Positions 48,100-61,533 of a stretch of 64,000 nucleotides of DNA are shown in pieces. The position numbers and the translations under genes were made by a program. The notes beneath the pieces are model-generated. The model had not been told where the DNA came from. It saw nothing but the letters and a program-made list of their open reading frames with translations, and searched no databases. Source of the DNA: Bugula neritina (taxonomy: Eukaryota > Bryozoa > Gymnolaemata > Cheilostomatida > Bugulidae); contig OZ037766.1 in assembly GCA_964035545.1 (NCBI GenBank), forward strand, positions 3,590,501 to 3,654,500. The letters run 5' to 3'. Numbering within the stretch: the first letter of the stretch is position 1; the number at the start of each line of letters is the position of its first letter.

Positions 48100-50172
48100 A
48101 TGCAGACTGTCTCTACGCTAGCTTTTGCTCTTCTCTGCTTCATATACTGTGTAGCAGCTTACAGTGAGTTTAGTGACTATTTCAAAATTTTGCTTTACTT
48201 TACAAAAATAAATTTATTTAAATAAGCTTTTTAGTTATACATAAATACTGTTCAAACCTTACAAACATAATGTAGGTTTCGATGCAGTTCAGTTTACTAA
48301 TTGAAATCTTGGGCATTTGTGAAATAATGAAATAAAATTTGAGGTTCATATATTAACATTTTGCTGCTTTTTAATTTATTAATTTCAACTTCTAAGCCTA
48401 ATGACTATAAATTCTAATAAAAAAGCACTACTTCATATTACTATAATGCTACATATTTTCATTATATATTGTATTTATTAGATTGCTGGCTAAGCTAAAA
48501 GTTATAAAAAAATTTAAAATTAAAAGCAGAACGTATTAATAACTTAGTATGTAAACATTAAGAAACTAGTAAAATAATATTATTATTAGGGCAATGCATT
48601 TCCAATTTAAATTTTAGCACCTGACCCCAAATGCGAGCCCTGCCCGGTTAGCAAATGTGGGCAATTTGCACCAGGCCAGACTCCATATTCCTGTCCCAAA
48701 GGCTATGTGAAGGATCATTGTGGGTGCGAGCTTCAGACATGTCAATGTGGTAGGTTTTCTAGAAATTTTTAATCTTAAAATTCCCATCATGTATACTCAA
48801 TATGTTTCTGTTCAAAGGAAATATATAATATTTTGGATAATTCAGTGCAATTTGAAAACTGGCCTTGAATCTCCACTCTATTAGATTAGTCTATGAACTT
48901 ATATATATTATTTATTTTTCTACTTGCAGCTGAATGTCTTCCATTTGACATGTCTGTCAAGTGTAGATATGGGTATAGAACGCAACGAGGGTGCCCAACT
49001 AAGTATTGCAGTAAGTGCTATATTAACTTTAGCTTTTTCTGCTTTAGTTTTAATGATAAGTTTTGAAGCAAAGTCTTTTAAATGTTTTTTTAAATGCAGC
49101 CTTCAGCTGTTAATTTTTTGCCTAATGAAAAATGATACAATTGTAGCCAGAAAAAGCTAATGTAAAGTAATAGGCCTATACTCAAGTTATTTAGTAATAG
49201 AAAATACTTTAAAAATTGATAATTTTGGTAGCTGTAACAATAATAACTTTAAAATGTACAACCTCCATAATTTAAAATGTATTTGATAGCAAACTATACT
49301 AAAACATGCAAAACTTTTGTCCCATTTAGTTAAGATATGTATAATACAATCTACACTCATAAGAACAGCATTTTTATGCATCAACATTTTAAATAATTTC
49401 CACACAGACAGCCGCCCACCCGCACCTTCTGCTAGATGCCCCAATAGCCAGGAGCCAACTGGAGCCTTAGGACCAGAGTGTATCTCTAAGAGTGAATGTC
49501 ACCCCGGGGACCTCTGCTGTAAATCTTACAAAACTAATTCTATGAACTGCATGAGAGGCATGCGGTAGGTACAGCAAGCTAAAATCCCAAGCTTACACTT
49601 CTATCTTGCTTTCGTTTATTTTTTATCCAAAATGACAAACAAATTTTCCTAGACATCTGCTTTTTTACAAAATCTTTTGGTTTAAATATAAAAACTGGAA
49701 TTTTTAAGCTATTAGAAGTTACAAAAATATTTTTTATTGATATTTACTTTGCTACTAAATTATAGTTTATAAGCAAACATATTTTGTCATAAGAAAGGCT
49801 TTATCTATATTCATAATTTCCAACAGGTTTCGATAAACTCTCTGCATTTGAGCTGTTATTTGCTTTAGTTACACATTATTTATATTTTAGCTTAGAGCAA
49901 GTAACCCCATTTCCTAACAGATGTGGGCTGCCTCCACCTGGACCCCAAACTGAAGGAGAAATGTGTAGTCCAGATCGGCAGTGTCCAGTAGGATACATTT
50001 GCTGTCCTACCAACTTCGGCAGTCCTCTTGGCTCTATTTGCAGAAAGTAAGTATTTTGGCATAAAAAGTCAACTGTTATTTAACCTTACAGTTTAATAAT
50101 CACACTAACCTCATTGCATAGCTATAGACAGTTTTAATGCTGCTTTGAAATTATTTTAGAGATGACTATTAG
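48100..50172 (+). CDS. Gene 5: secreted Cys-rich protein, antistasin-like + two WAP-like modules
   Basis: Exons: 48100-48163, 48618-48749, 48930-49010, 49408-49564, 49921-50046, 50160-50172; 190 aa. The signal peptide MQTVSTLAFALLCFIYCVAA is followed by an antistasin-like pair (22-65: CEPCPVSKCG, TPYSCPKGY, HCGC; 66-92: ECLPFDMS, GYRTQRGC). Next is a WAP-like module (93-144, with LCC) and a second Cys-rich module (145-187: CGLPPPGP, QCPVGYICC). The first three coding exons after the signal have exactly the sizes of gene A's (132, 81 and 157 nt) with the same phases, so the genes share an ancestor although they lie on opposite strands. The last exon adds KDDY and a stop. Secreted; inhibitor activity is inferred from module type only. 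Confidence 0.9.
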
Positions 50173-50735
50173 ATGATTGAAAGACCCTAAAGCAAAGACA
50201 TGAACATTGAAGAGTTTCCTATTCAAATATCTTCTTATATATTTTATTTCAACAAAGCTGTGATAAAAACTTGACATTTACTACAAATAAATAAAATATT
50301 AGCAAAATGCACTCCATATTTTCCTGGAATACTTGAAAATTCTGGCATTGATGTCACAATAGATAAGTATCAGCCCCTCAAGTTAGCCAACAAACTTTGT
50401 GCATCTACCATCCAATAAATTGACCTAAACTTGTATGTGGGGTATAGAATAAATAACTGTAGAGAATAGACATGATGTGCAACACCAAACATAACACTAC
50501 ATTCTTATATTCAGGCTTATCTTTTCAAAATTTATGTGACTTTTGTATACCTTGATATAGTTTACCAACAAAACTGAAAAGAGCATTTTGTAATTTGTGC
50601 TGTGCACAGTTTAATTCAGTTTATTTATTATATAACTTATTGTTTTTAATGCTGAAATTAGAAAAAACATCATTTAATTTGATGTTGATATTTCTATTAA
50701 TATACCTATAATTGTTTAAAAAGACAGCCAGCATA

Positions 50736-51565
50736 GGGGTATGGCAAGGTCCGATATCAACAGTCTTCCCTTAGTACAGGTTTGCTTAATTTACTGCAAT
50801 GTGACATGCAGGGGTGATGATTTCTAATATTTTTCCAATTGTATCATGCAAAAGAATATTTAAACATAGTAAATGTCTGATTGTTTAAAAAGACTGGGGG
50901 CAGAAGGGCATGGCAAGATTTGATATCAACAGTCTCCTCCCCCCCCCACCCCCGCAGTAGATGATTGCAGCAGGGTGACAAATTCTAGTATTTTCCAATC
51001 GCATAATGTAAAGAACTGTTATACGTGTAATTTGCTGGTAGTCTTGAAAAAACAACCAGTGTAAAGGCGTGGCAAGATCTGATATCAACAGTCTTCCTTC
51101 GTAAGAAAATTCTTCATTAATGTGGCATGCAGGGTGATAAGTTCTAGTATTATCCAATTGCATAATGTAAAAAACTGTTATATACATGTAAATTGCTGGT
51201 AGTCTTGAAAGACAACCAGTGTAAAGGCGTGGCAAGATCTGATGTCAACAGTCTTCCTTCGTAAGAAAATTTCTTCATCACTGTGCATGACATGCAGGGT
51301 GGTAATTTCTAACATTTTTCCAATTGTAATCACGCACAAAATTTCTATACATGCTAATAAACCACTGGATGTTTTTAAAGACAGCTTCAATGTGAATCAT
51401 AGAAGTATGGCAAAATCCGATATCCACAATCTTCATCCGTAAGAAGTTTTCTTTACCAATGTGACATGCAGGGGTGATAATTCTGACTTTTTGTTGGAGG
51501 GCATCGTTACTGTCCATAATAAATGTCTGGTTGTTTTATAAGGCAGCCAGCGTAGGGTATGACAA
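50736..51565. repeat. ~160-bp tandem repeat, cluster 1 (about 5 units)
   Basis: Degenerate units recognised by CGATATCAACAGTCTTCC at about 50754, 50920, 51080, 51240 and 51418, then AATGTGACATGCAGGG and ACTTTTATACAT. It lies between units C and C'. Confidence 0.85.
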
Positions 51566-52449
51566 GTTTAACTCTTCACTATTACCTCTTTATGTAAGAG
51601 TAATTTACTTTTGTCTAGCAGCATAGTAAAGGCAAATCACTCAACTTATTCTTGTGAAATTTACATTATGCCAACTCTTTGTTTAGCTCTTTACAAAATT
51701 TCCATTTTTTACATCAAATATTTGCAATCTCGATAAAATGTGACAAGCTACACAGCTTCTTTTGCATAAAATAGTTTTAGCTAATTCCAGCATAAATCAG
51801 ACATTCACTTTTTGTGTCATGTCTGGAAATATATTATTTATTCATTGAAGTGATAATTTTGACACCAACTAAAAAATAAACAAAAATGATTGCATTGTTT
51901 TGTTGACAAAACTTTGATGATGTTGCCATATCTAGTTGAAAAAATCATGTTGCAAATAAATAAACATATTTTTTAGTGCAGCTTTGCCAGTAGGATGTTT
52001 AGCGCTGGTGAAGGTTTATAGTAACTAAATCAAGGATTTTGACACTCTAGAACTTGTTATATTTTCTTGCTAATTTTATTTTGCACGTAAAATTTCAAGG
52101 AATTTCTACAAAAGAAAACAATTCTTACTTAAAATGCACCTTTTTTACTGTCTCTTTTAGCAATAATTAAGAAACTTTAAAAAAATGAAAGAACTATTAC
52201 ATCTCTGTGGAATTTTGAATAGTTTGTAACTTTGTTCATTTAGATTTTAGAGGCTAGTAATATTATTTTGCAGAAAACAAGTTTATATAATAACCAAGTC
52301 AAAACTTTGTAGAAAACTTCGATATTTATCTAAAACAGAGAAAATAACTACAACTTTAATAACATATGAAATTAACAACCTCAGCCTTTAGTCCTATAAA
52401 TTTTTGACCTTTGAAAACAGTATAATTAAGATATCTGCTTTCAGCTAGC

Positions 52450-52471
52450 TTATATATCTTATATATATGTA

Positions 52472-52507
<36 letters not shown>

Positions 52508-52562
52508 TACATATATACTATAGTATATATGTAGTATATATATATACTATAGTATATATGTA

Positions 52563-52646
<84 letters not shown>

Positions 52647-52660
52647 GTATGTATATATAT
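52450..52660. repeat. (TA)n with TATGTAG / CTATAG palindromic interruptions
   Basis: Counterpart of the TA arrays in unit C. The interruptions form short palindromes around CTATAG. No hammerhead core is present here. Confidence 0.9.
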
Positions 52661-52775
52661 AAGTTTATGATAATATATACGTTTCAACAAAAGTGTGCTG
52701 AACATAAAGATTCTTTCTAAACTGTGCACACCAGGCAATGTATTGCTCAATGCAAGCCAGTGACAACTCATTTAG

Positions 52776-52784
52776 TATATAAAG
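52776..52784 (+). promoter_or_regulatory. TATA box of gene 6
   Basis: TATATAAAG 57-65 bases upstream of the gene 6 ATG, within a block conserved with gene 5. Confidence 0.7.
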
Positions 52785-52840
52785 GGCTCTGCTTGGTGTG
52801 TAAATCATTCAACTCTATCTTCAACTCAAAGAAACTCATC

Positions 52841-54941
52841 ATGCAAGCTGTCTCTACGCTAGCTTTTGCTCTTCTTTGCTTCATATACTGTGTAGCAGCT
52901 AACTGTGAGTTTGTTGACTATTTCAGATTTTGCTCAACTTTACAAAAGCAAATTCATTTTATTAAATTTTTTTAATTATACATATATACTGTTAAAAATA
53001 ATTTAGGTTTTTTTTAGCATTTTAATTGACTGATTTAAGTTTTTTGTTCATTTTTGTCTTTCAAAGTTTTAATTAGTGTATAAGTAATAAAATTTGAGAT
53101 TTATGCATTATAATTATACTGTTCTTTTAATTTAATAATTCTATAAATATAAATTGTAATATTTCATGGTACATTTTGGTGTTACTGCATTTATTATGTT
53201 GCTAGGTTGCACTAGAATTTATTAGGATATAAAAAAGTATATATATTAATATTAGCTTATACTTTGTAGACGTAAAAAAGAAGAAACAATATTATTTAGA
53301 AAATAATATATTTCCAATAGTTTATAATTTTAGCTCCTGGTTACTTTTGCGAACCCTGCCCGGTTAGCAGATGTGGGCAGTTTGCACCAGGCCAGACTCC
53401 ATATTCTTGTCCTAAAGGCTATGTGAAGGATCATTGTGGGTGCGAGCTTCAGACATGTCAATGTGGTAAGTTTTCTAAACAATCTTGAACTTAAATTTCC
53501 TATATTCTAATTATATAACCTGTATGTTTCTATTCATAGGAAATCTATAATAAATGTTATAGTTTGTATAACTTAGCACTTTTGCAACCTTGTCTGCAAG
53601 CCCCACTTCATATTAGATTAGTCTATGAACTTATATATATTATTTCTTTTTCTACTTGCAGCTGAATGCCCATCATTTGACATGTCTGTCAAGTGTATAT
53701 ATGGGTACAGAACGCAACGAGGATGCCCAACTGAGTATTGCAGTAAGTTTTATTAGCTTTAACTTTTTCTGCTTTAATAATTAAAATACTCTAAAAGTAA
53801 AGCCATTTGAAAGTTTTCTAAGCGCAGCTCTCAGCTTTTTGCTTTTTTGAACTTGATAATACAATAATTATAGCAAACAGAAGCACATGTAAAATAATAT
53901 ATTAAAGTTATTTAATAATAGAAAATAATCATAACATGCTCTTCTCGGTAAATGTATAAATTTTAAAATGCACAGCCATTATAATTTACAATAAATTTGA
54001 TATTAGACTACACTAGAACTTTTGGTACAAAAGATATAAAAAGCTAAAATTATATGAAGATCACCAGTATGAATGAAACATTTAAACTTTATTTCCACAC
54101 AGACAACGGCCCACCCGCACCTTCTGCCAGATGTCCCAATAGCCAGGAGCCAACTGGAGCCTTAGGACCAGAGTGTATCTCTAAGAGTGAATGTCACTCC
54201 GGGGACCTCTGCTGTAAATCTTACAAAACTAATTCTATGAACTGCATGAGTGGCATGCGGTAGGTACAGCAAGTTACTACAACCTCAGCTTCATAATTTG
54301 GTTTTGCAGTCTATTTATTTTCTATACGAAATGGCAAACAACCTTTCTCAGACATCTGCATATTGGTCATTAACAAAAACATTCATGCTGATTCACGTAA
54401 TGAGTTGTTTATGTAAAAACTAAGATTGTTATGTTATTACAAATTACAAAAATATTTTTAATTGATGTTTAATTCTATTTGCTGCTATAAATGATAGTTT
54501 ATAAACAAATAGTTTCATGTTTAGAAATGTTTTATTCATAATTATTATCTTTTACTTAAAATCAAGTTCATCTATATTCATAATCTTTAACAGGATTTGC
54601 TAAACTCTCTGCATTTTAGTTGCTTTGCTTTAGTTGCAAATTATTAATATTTTAGCATAGATAAAGTAAACCCATTCTCTAACAGATGTGGGCTGCCTCC
54701 ACCTGGACCCCAAACTGAAGGAGAAGAGTGTAGTCCAGACTTGCAGTGTCCAGTAGGATACATTTGCTGTCCTACCAACTTCGGCAGTCCTCTTGGCTCT
54801 ATTTGCAGAAAGTAAGTATTTTTGCATAAAAACTCAACTGTTATTTACCCTTTAAATATACAGTTTACTAATCACACTGACCTCATTGCATAGCTATAGA
54901 CAGTTTTAATGCTGCTTTGAAATTATTTTAGAGATGACTGA
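52841..54941 (+). CDS. Gene 6: tandem paralogue of gene 5
   Basis: Exons: 52841-52904, 53334-53465, 53662-53742, 54103-54259, 54686-54811, 54932-54941; 189 aa. Same modules, exon sizes and phases as gene 5. Differences cluster after the signal peptide (SPGYFCEP against TPDPKCEP) and are few elsewhere, for example SFDMSVKCIYG against PFDMSVKCRYG. Every Cys of gene 5 is kept. The last exon ends KDD-stop because a small insertion shifts the stop relative to gene 5. An intact open frame and intact splice sites suggest a working gene. Confidence 0.9.
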
Positions 54942-55485
54942 CTATTAAATGATTGAAAGAACCTGAAGCAAAGACATGAACACTATTAAAGAGTTTCCCA
55001 TTCAAATATCTTCTTATATATTTTATTTTAACAAAGCTGTAAAAAAATTAAAATTTAATACAGATAAATAAACTATTATCTACAACTAGAACCATATTTT
55101 GTTGGAATACTTGATAACGTTGCCGTTTATGTCACTTTAAATTAGCCAACAGACTTTGTGCATCTACCATTCAATAAATTGACCTAAACTTGTATGTGGG
55201 GTACGTATAGAATAAATACCTGTAAAGAATAGACATGAAGTGCAACACCAAACATAACACTGCATTTGTATATTCAGGCTTATCTTTTCAAAATTTATGT
55301 GACTTTTGTATACCTTGATAGTTTACCAACAAAACTGAAAAGAGTATTTTGTAATTTGTGCTGTGCACAGTTTAATTCAGTTTATTTATTATATAACTTA
55401 TTGTTTTTAATGCTGAAATTAGAAAAAAACATCATTTAATTTGATGTTAATATTTCTATTAATATACCTAATTGTTAAAAAAAGA

Positions 55486-57110
55486 CAACCAGCATAGGGG
55501 TATGGCAAGGTCCGATATCAACAGTCTTCCCTTAGTAGAAGTTTGCTTTACGGCAATGTGACATGCAGGAGTGATGACTTCTAATATTTGTCTAATTGTA
55601 TCATGCAAAGAACTTTTATACATAGTAAATATTTGGTAGTTTTAAAAGACAGCCTCAGCGTAAGTCATAGAGGTATGGCAAGATCCGATATCAACAGTCT
55701 TCCCTCAGTAAAAGATTTTTTACCTATGTGACATGCAGGGGAGATGACTTCTAATATTTGTCCAATTGTATCATGCAAAATGTTTTATACATAGTAAATG
55801 TCTGATTGTTTAAAAAGACTCCGAGCAGAAGGGTATGGCAAGATCCGATATCAACAGTCTTCTCTCATTAGAAGATTTTTTGCTAATGTGGCATGCAGGG
55901 GAGATAATTTCTAATATCTGTCCATTGCAGTCACACACAGAACTTTTATACATACGAATAAACGACTGGCTGTTTCAAAGGACAGCCATTGTAGGGGCAT
56001 GACAAGGTCCGATATCAACAGTCTTCCATCGTAAGAAGATTTCTTCGCCAATGTGACATGCAGGGGTGATACATTTCAATATTTGTCCAACTGTACCACG
56101 CAAAGAACTTTTATACATGTAAATTTCTGATAGTCTTAAAAGGCAGCCATTGTAGAGGCATGACAAGGTCCGATATCAACAGTCTTCCTTCGTAAGAAGA
56201 TTTCTTCACCAATGTGACATGCAGTGGGGATGATTTCTAACTTTTGTCTAATTGTATCGTGCAAAGAACTTTTATACATAGTAAATGTCAGATTGTTTAA
56301 AAATACTGCGAGCAAAAGGGTATGGCAAGATCCGATATCAACAGTCTTCCCTCATGAGAAGATATTTTGCTAATGTGGCATGCAGGGGAGATAATTTCTA
56401 ATATTTATCTATTGTAATCATGCACAGAATTTTCATGCATACAATTAAATCACTGGCTGCTTTAAAAAAGACAGTCTCAATGTGTCATAAAGGTATGGCA
56501 AGATCCGATATCAACAGCCTTCATTCATATGAAGTTTTCTTTATCAATGTGACATGCATGGGTGATAATTCTTATCATTACTGTTCATAATAGATGTCTA
56601 GTTGTTTTAAAAGACAGCCACCATAGGGTATGACAAGGTCCGATATCAACAGTCTTCCCTCATTAGAAAATCTTTTGCTAATGTGGCATGCAGTGGAGAT
56701 AATTTCTAATATTTGTCTATTGTAATCACGCATAGAATTTTCATGCATACGGTTAAACCACTGGCTGCTTTAAAAGACAGCCTCAACGTGTCATGAAGGT
56801 ATGGCAAGATCCGATATCAACAGCCTTCATTCGTAAGAAGTTTTCTTTATCAATGTGACATGCAGGGGTGATAAATTTTAATATTTGTCCAATTGTACCA
56901 TGCAAAGAACTTTTATACATGTAAATTGCTGGTAGTCTTAAAAGACAGCCAGTGTAGGGCATGACAAGGTCCGATATCAACAGTCTGTTTTCAATAGAAG
57001 ATTTTCTAAAAAAAGATCAAGTTCGAAATACTAGATGCCTTGTTTTATAAAAATTAAATGATGACTGAGATATCATAAAAACATGACAAGATCAGATATT
57101 AACAGTCTTC
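55486..57110. repeat. ~160-bp tandem repeat, cluster 2 (about 11 units)
   Basis: The same unit as cluster 1, with the CCGATATCAACAG core at intervals of about 140-170 bases from ~55512 to ~57090. Frames through it give recurring short peptides that are repeat artefacts. Confidence 0.9.
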
Positions 57111-58290
57111 TCTCTATGCATGTTTGTTCATCGAATTCAAAATAAATGAAAAATGTAGAAATTAAATGAGTTTCTTGTGACTTACATTTAAGTTGAAGTA
57201 AAATAATTTTCTTGTAGTACACTATAACAGTGCACAATGTGTCTTAGAAGATCTTCCTAGTAGATGTAAGAGCTTCAAAGTTTTATAATGATAAACCCAA
57301 AAGCTTATACAGTCAATGATTTATTTAATTCTTTTGTAAACAAGATAAACAGTTTTACAACTCAACCCATTGTGATGACATCACAATCAGTAAAGAATTT
57401 TTGTTTGAATTATGATGACATTGTGTAATGCGCAATGCTAAGGGTACAAAAATTTATCTTGTAGTATTCCCCAATTTCCATTACATTCAAGGAAATACAA
57501 CTCTATATTTCATGAATTTGTAACATCTTTCATTGATTAACTACTTTACACATTGATTTGTTAGTCATAAGAAATGCCTATATAGTTTTATTGCATTCAA
57601 GAGTTAAATGCCTATTAATTTCTGTATGCTGAAATTGCTTTTTTTACGATGCTAAAGTGCATTTTTTCATTATCATATCAAGATTTATTTAGCTACTGTC
57701 TAAACCTTATAATATTTTAGCTTCTCATGAAAATATTGTTTGGAAAATAAATGAAATAATAATATAATATTACTTTATCCATTTGTCAAAACAAAATTTC
57801 TTTTTCAAAAATGAAAATGCCAAAATATTTCACTCACGCTGTAGTATGAAAAAATGATTCCACCAGTTAAGTTTACTTTCACAGGCTTTACAATATTTGC
57901 TTGTGTTATAAGTAATATCATGAAAGTTTATAAATATAATAACCAATAAACTTTTATTTTTCTGCACGAAAAGGCAGAATATGCAAATGTGATGCATTAT
58001 GATGTTGAAAAAAGCCTTTTAAAAAGCAATTCAGTAAACAAACTTCATTGGAAGGTAACTGCTTGTCATTTGTCATATTATGTGTTAGTTATACTTCTTT
58101 TGAAAGCTTTAAAGCTCTAATATCTTTTTGCCATCTACTGCAAATTCTCATTTGCAACTTTTGAGAATAACCTGTATTGTTAAAAAATAGTATTAGAAAT
58201 GTCATAGTTATTATATCTTGCAAAAGTGTTGCAAGACTAACCTCAAAGCTATAACCACAATGCAATAAATACATTCTAGACTTAACAGCT
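57001..58290. repeat. Duplicated non-coding block, copy 1
   Basis: Matches 62757-64000 nearly base for base, starting with TTTCTAAAAAAAGATCAAG just after the last repeat unit. No exon is recognised. Confidence 0.88.
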
Positions 58291-59404
58291 TATGCTGTAG
58301 CCAAAGGTTTTAACATAATCAAATGATCCATCACACATATTTGTGTTGTCTGCTATTCAAACTTTACAATTAAAACTATAATATGTCGTTTTCATAACTA
58401 ATTTTTCTTAGTGCCATAGTTCCTTGAGTGAATAATGATTATGTCTGAAATTATTTGTTTAATGGTATGTGTGTGGCTAACCAAAACTTTTGCCAATGCA
58501 ATGAAGACGCCAAGACAATGTTGTTTAAAATGTGTGTAATAATGACATTGCTGTTTGAATTAAATATTTTTACCAACCATCATTTGACTGTCTCTCTGTT
58601 AATTTCAATCAGCATGCTATGCTTTGCTGTTGCAGCACTCAGAATAATTACTAAGCTGGCTAAAGGAAATTATAGTAGCTGTTAGGAGTCAAAGTTAGCA
58701 ATCATTAATATCAGTTCTGCGGACACTGAGCCTAACCTAACAATAATTTCATCAGCAAATGGGCCATCATCCTTAATTAATTCAAGACATGTATGCAGAA
58801 AATCTATCATAAAACCAATATGCCTGAGCATATTACTATGAAGTTGTATTTAGCTAATAGCAAAGATATGTGTGAATTATTTAATACTACATAAAAATAA
58901 TTGGTGTCGAAGGTTCTTTAAATGTTAAATGGTTATATTATTGGTGCTTATAGAAAATGCAGTTTTCTAGCCAATTCCTCACTCTTTATGGATGTTTTGT
59001 CCCTTCGCATGTATATTTGAAATATAGGTGAACTGTGACAGTATTTTGACATATTAAAGTTTTATTGTGCACAGGAGAAGTTAACTAGTCGATTAATGCA
59101 GAGAAAGTAAAATCAGTATTAAAAAACATAAGCTGTTTAACTGAACGCTTTTATAGACTTTTTTCCAAAAACATGTACAATAACAATGCTATAATACAAC
59201 AAACAGCATATAATATGGTGATTACTATTTTTTTGCAAACTTTTATTACAACAAAGTGCTTTTTATCACTCAAAGGACTGCTATATATAGCAACTTCAAA
59301 CAATGTTGGTTACAAAATGATAATGCTTCATTACTAATTTTGACAAACATAAACACTATTTCAAATATTCTACAGACATTTTCACTTTATTAAAAATATA
59401 AGAT
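58291..59404. other. Non-coding: 3' flank of the GPCR gene
   Basis: AT-rich; no exon, RNA gene or element recognised. Confidence 0.45.
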
Positions 59405-60334
59405 TTAATTTGGCCTAACAGTTGCATTCTTAAGTTTCATCAGATTCATTACATGAATACGGTAGCCTGGGGTCATGAAAAAATACAGAACAACATTAAG
59501 AATGCTAAAAATTGTCACGTAAAAGAAGGAAATCCATCTGGCCAAATACCCTAAACTATTTGGAATGGCGTCAACACTATTACAAACCACAGATACGATT
59601 GTTGGAATGTAAGATAGGTAAAGAGTGATGGAGACTATCATAATATACTGGGCAGACCTCTTTACTATCAGATCATCTTGTCCTGGAGTTGCATTTCTAG
59701 ACTGCATTCTTTTCAACTCTCTCCAAGCCTTTGATAAGCAGATGGCAGAAGTGACGAAAGCTGTCGTAATGGATCCACCAAAAACAACGCTGGTCAGCTT
59801 ATTGGGTTCACTTGGGATAGCTCCAAACTCATCAAAGCAATAATCGGCAAAGTCAGTAGCAATGACGATTGTCATGAGAGCGAAAGTAAATATCCAAATA
59901 AGGCCCAAGATGAGTTTCATGTTGTTAACTATTTTGTTAGTATTCAACTGAAAGGGGAGGCATATAGAAACGTATCGTTCATAGCTACCAATTGCCAGAA
60001 CAAAATTTCGAGCAACGAATGAAACAAATGAGAATATAGTAACCGTTATTTGGAAAGTTCGAGCACTAGCGATCGGTAAGGCTGTAATTTGTTTGTTTAA
60101 CTCACAGTTTACTGCCAGGGAGAAAGCAAAGCAGGTCACAATGTCACATATACCGATGTTCACCACGATCCAAAATGATGCATTTCTTCTCGATTGGTCC
60201 AACTTTTTCAGAAAAACCAGGTTGAGGGTATTGAATATTACACTAAAGATGTTAAGAGAAAAAAATATTGTTGGTTTAATGGCGTCTACACAAACATCTG
60301 TGATGTCATCACACAGAGCGCTGTTATTTTCCAT
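59405..60334 (-). CDS. Intronless rhodopsin-like GPCR
   Basis: A 309-aa single-exon frame with seven hydrophobic spans. Class A landmarks: N35 in TM1, D64 in TM2, ERY (119-121) at the end of TM3, W147 in TM4, and a TM7 box NxxxY (N280, Y284) in which the usual Pro is Val. The TM6 CWxP motif is absent; P244 remains in TYLSYIP-like context. Asn-Asn-Ser near the N-terminus is a glycosylation site. Loop 3 is short (about 207-228) and the C-tail is about 20 residues. The ligand cannot be named; the divergence at TM6-TM7 and lack of introns fit a lineage-specific orphan or chemosensory-type receptor, which is an inference. It lies between two copies of a duplicated non-coding block. Confidence 0.88.
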   Translation of the reverse strand: MENNSALCDDITDVCVDAIKPTIFFSLNIFSVIFNTLNLVFLKKLDQSRRNASFWIVVNIGICDIVTCFAFSLAVNCELNKQITALPIASARTFQITVTIFSFVSFVARNFVLAIGSYERYVSICLPFQLNTNKIVNNMKLILGLIWIFTFALMTIVIATDFADYCFDEFGAIPSEPNKLTSVVFGGSITTAFVTSAICLSKAWRELKRMQSRNATPGQDDLIVKRSAQYIMIVSITLYLSYIPTIVSVVCNSVDAIPNSLGYLARWISFFYVTIFSILNVVLYFFMTPGYRIHVMNLMKLKNATVRPN

Positions 60335-60910
60335 GACACAAACTTTGTAAACTCAACTTGTCTCTAGAACACAAATAGGTTGACTAATTTTACTGGCTAA
60401 AATATTTGAAATATTATGTGTAATAGGTTGTTTTATTACCTACACAAATTATGCTAGAGTATTGATTTTGTGACAGTATATTAACATAATATACATTAAG
60501 TTTAAAGTGACATTCTCCAGAAGAAAATGGCAAAACTATAAGCAGTGCAACATACAAATTATTATAACCAAAATTGCATTTGCCAAAATGTATGTATATG
60601 GTACCATAAAAAATTGCATTTTTTTAGTAAATACATTATTTTATAAACTAAAGTACTTAGAATATGTCACATGGGTCAAACATCTCAGTAGACTTTATAT
60701 TAAAGTGCTTGCAGATATTGGATAATAATTAGTGACAAAACACTGTGACTGGATATAGAGCAGGAAATGAGTTATATAATAACAAGCTATACTAACATAT
60801 CAACAGTAATTAATAAATATGTTAACTTCATTATCTGTCTATAAACAACATACTAAATCACTGGTTTTCAAGCTTCATGCAAATGGATTATTCATTCCTA
60901 CTAGCATAAT

Positions 60911-60915
<5 letters not shown>

Positions 60916-60976
<61 letters not shown>
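60916..60976. repeat. (TA)n microsatellite
   Basis: About 60 bases of uninterrupted TA. Confidence 0.95.
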
Positions 60977-60979
<3 letters not shown>

Positions 60980-61445
60980 GTATTGATTGATGCATATTCC
61001 TTATGCAAGAATTAGTCTGACGTCATTCCTGTCTTACTGAAATTTCTTTTCGTGGAATTTACATTTTATGTTGAATTCTAAATTTTTTTCTTTCAATTTT
61101 GAGAAAATTTATAAAACGCAAAGCAAAAAATAAAATATTTTCCAAACCATATAACTTTATTTTTTGATTTCATTCTCATTAAACACAACTTAAGATAGAA
61201 TAAGAAAAGCACACCCAGTTGTGTTACTTACTTTTTTCAGCCAAGGTATATGACAACTTGCACCTGCTGAATAATTTCATACATTATTCTTCTTTCTTGT
61301 CAATACTCTGTATTGTCATTAACATGATGTGGTTTTTGCTCTTTTGCTGAATTCCAACTCTCACATAAACTCACTCACTGGCGACATAACTGAGTAAGTA
61401 ATGAAGCTGAAATTATGACAGCATATAAAACAGCCTAGACAATTT

Positions 61446-61533
61446 ACCTACCTGCACTACATACCTGTACTACCTACCTGCACTATCTACCTGCACTATC
61501 TACCTGCAGTACATACTGGCACTACCTACCTGC
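61446..61533. repeat. CTACCTGCACTA minisatellite
   Basis: About seven imperfect 12-base units reading CTACCTGCACTA or CATACCTGTACTA. Confidence 0.8.

Larger units (their letters stand above)
51566..55485. repeat. Segmental duplication, unit C' (gene 6)
   Basis: Tandem copy of unit C. Exons are nearly identical and introns moderately diverged. It lacks the SINE and the hammerhead segment of unit C. Confidence 0.88.

Noticed and set aside
48924-49160. A separate plus-strand gene starting MQLNVFHL
   Set aside because: It is exon 3 of gene 5 read in another frame and run into the following intron.
50885-51517. Open frames with recurring peptides such as ITPACHIGEE (also 55975-56980 and 62512-62736)
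   Set aside because: The peptides recur because the ~160-bp DNA repeat recurs; frames are short, shifted between units and have no start or splice logic.
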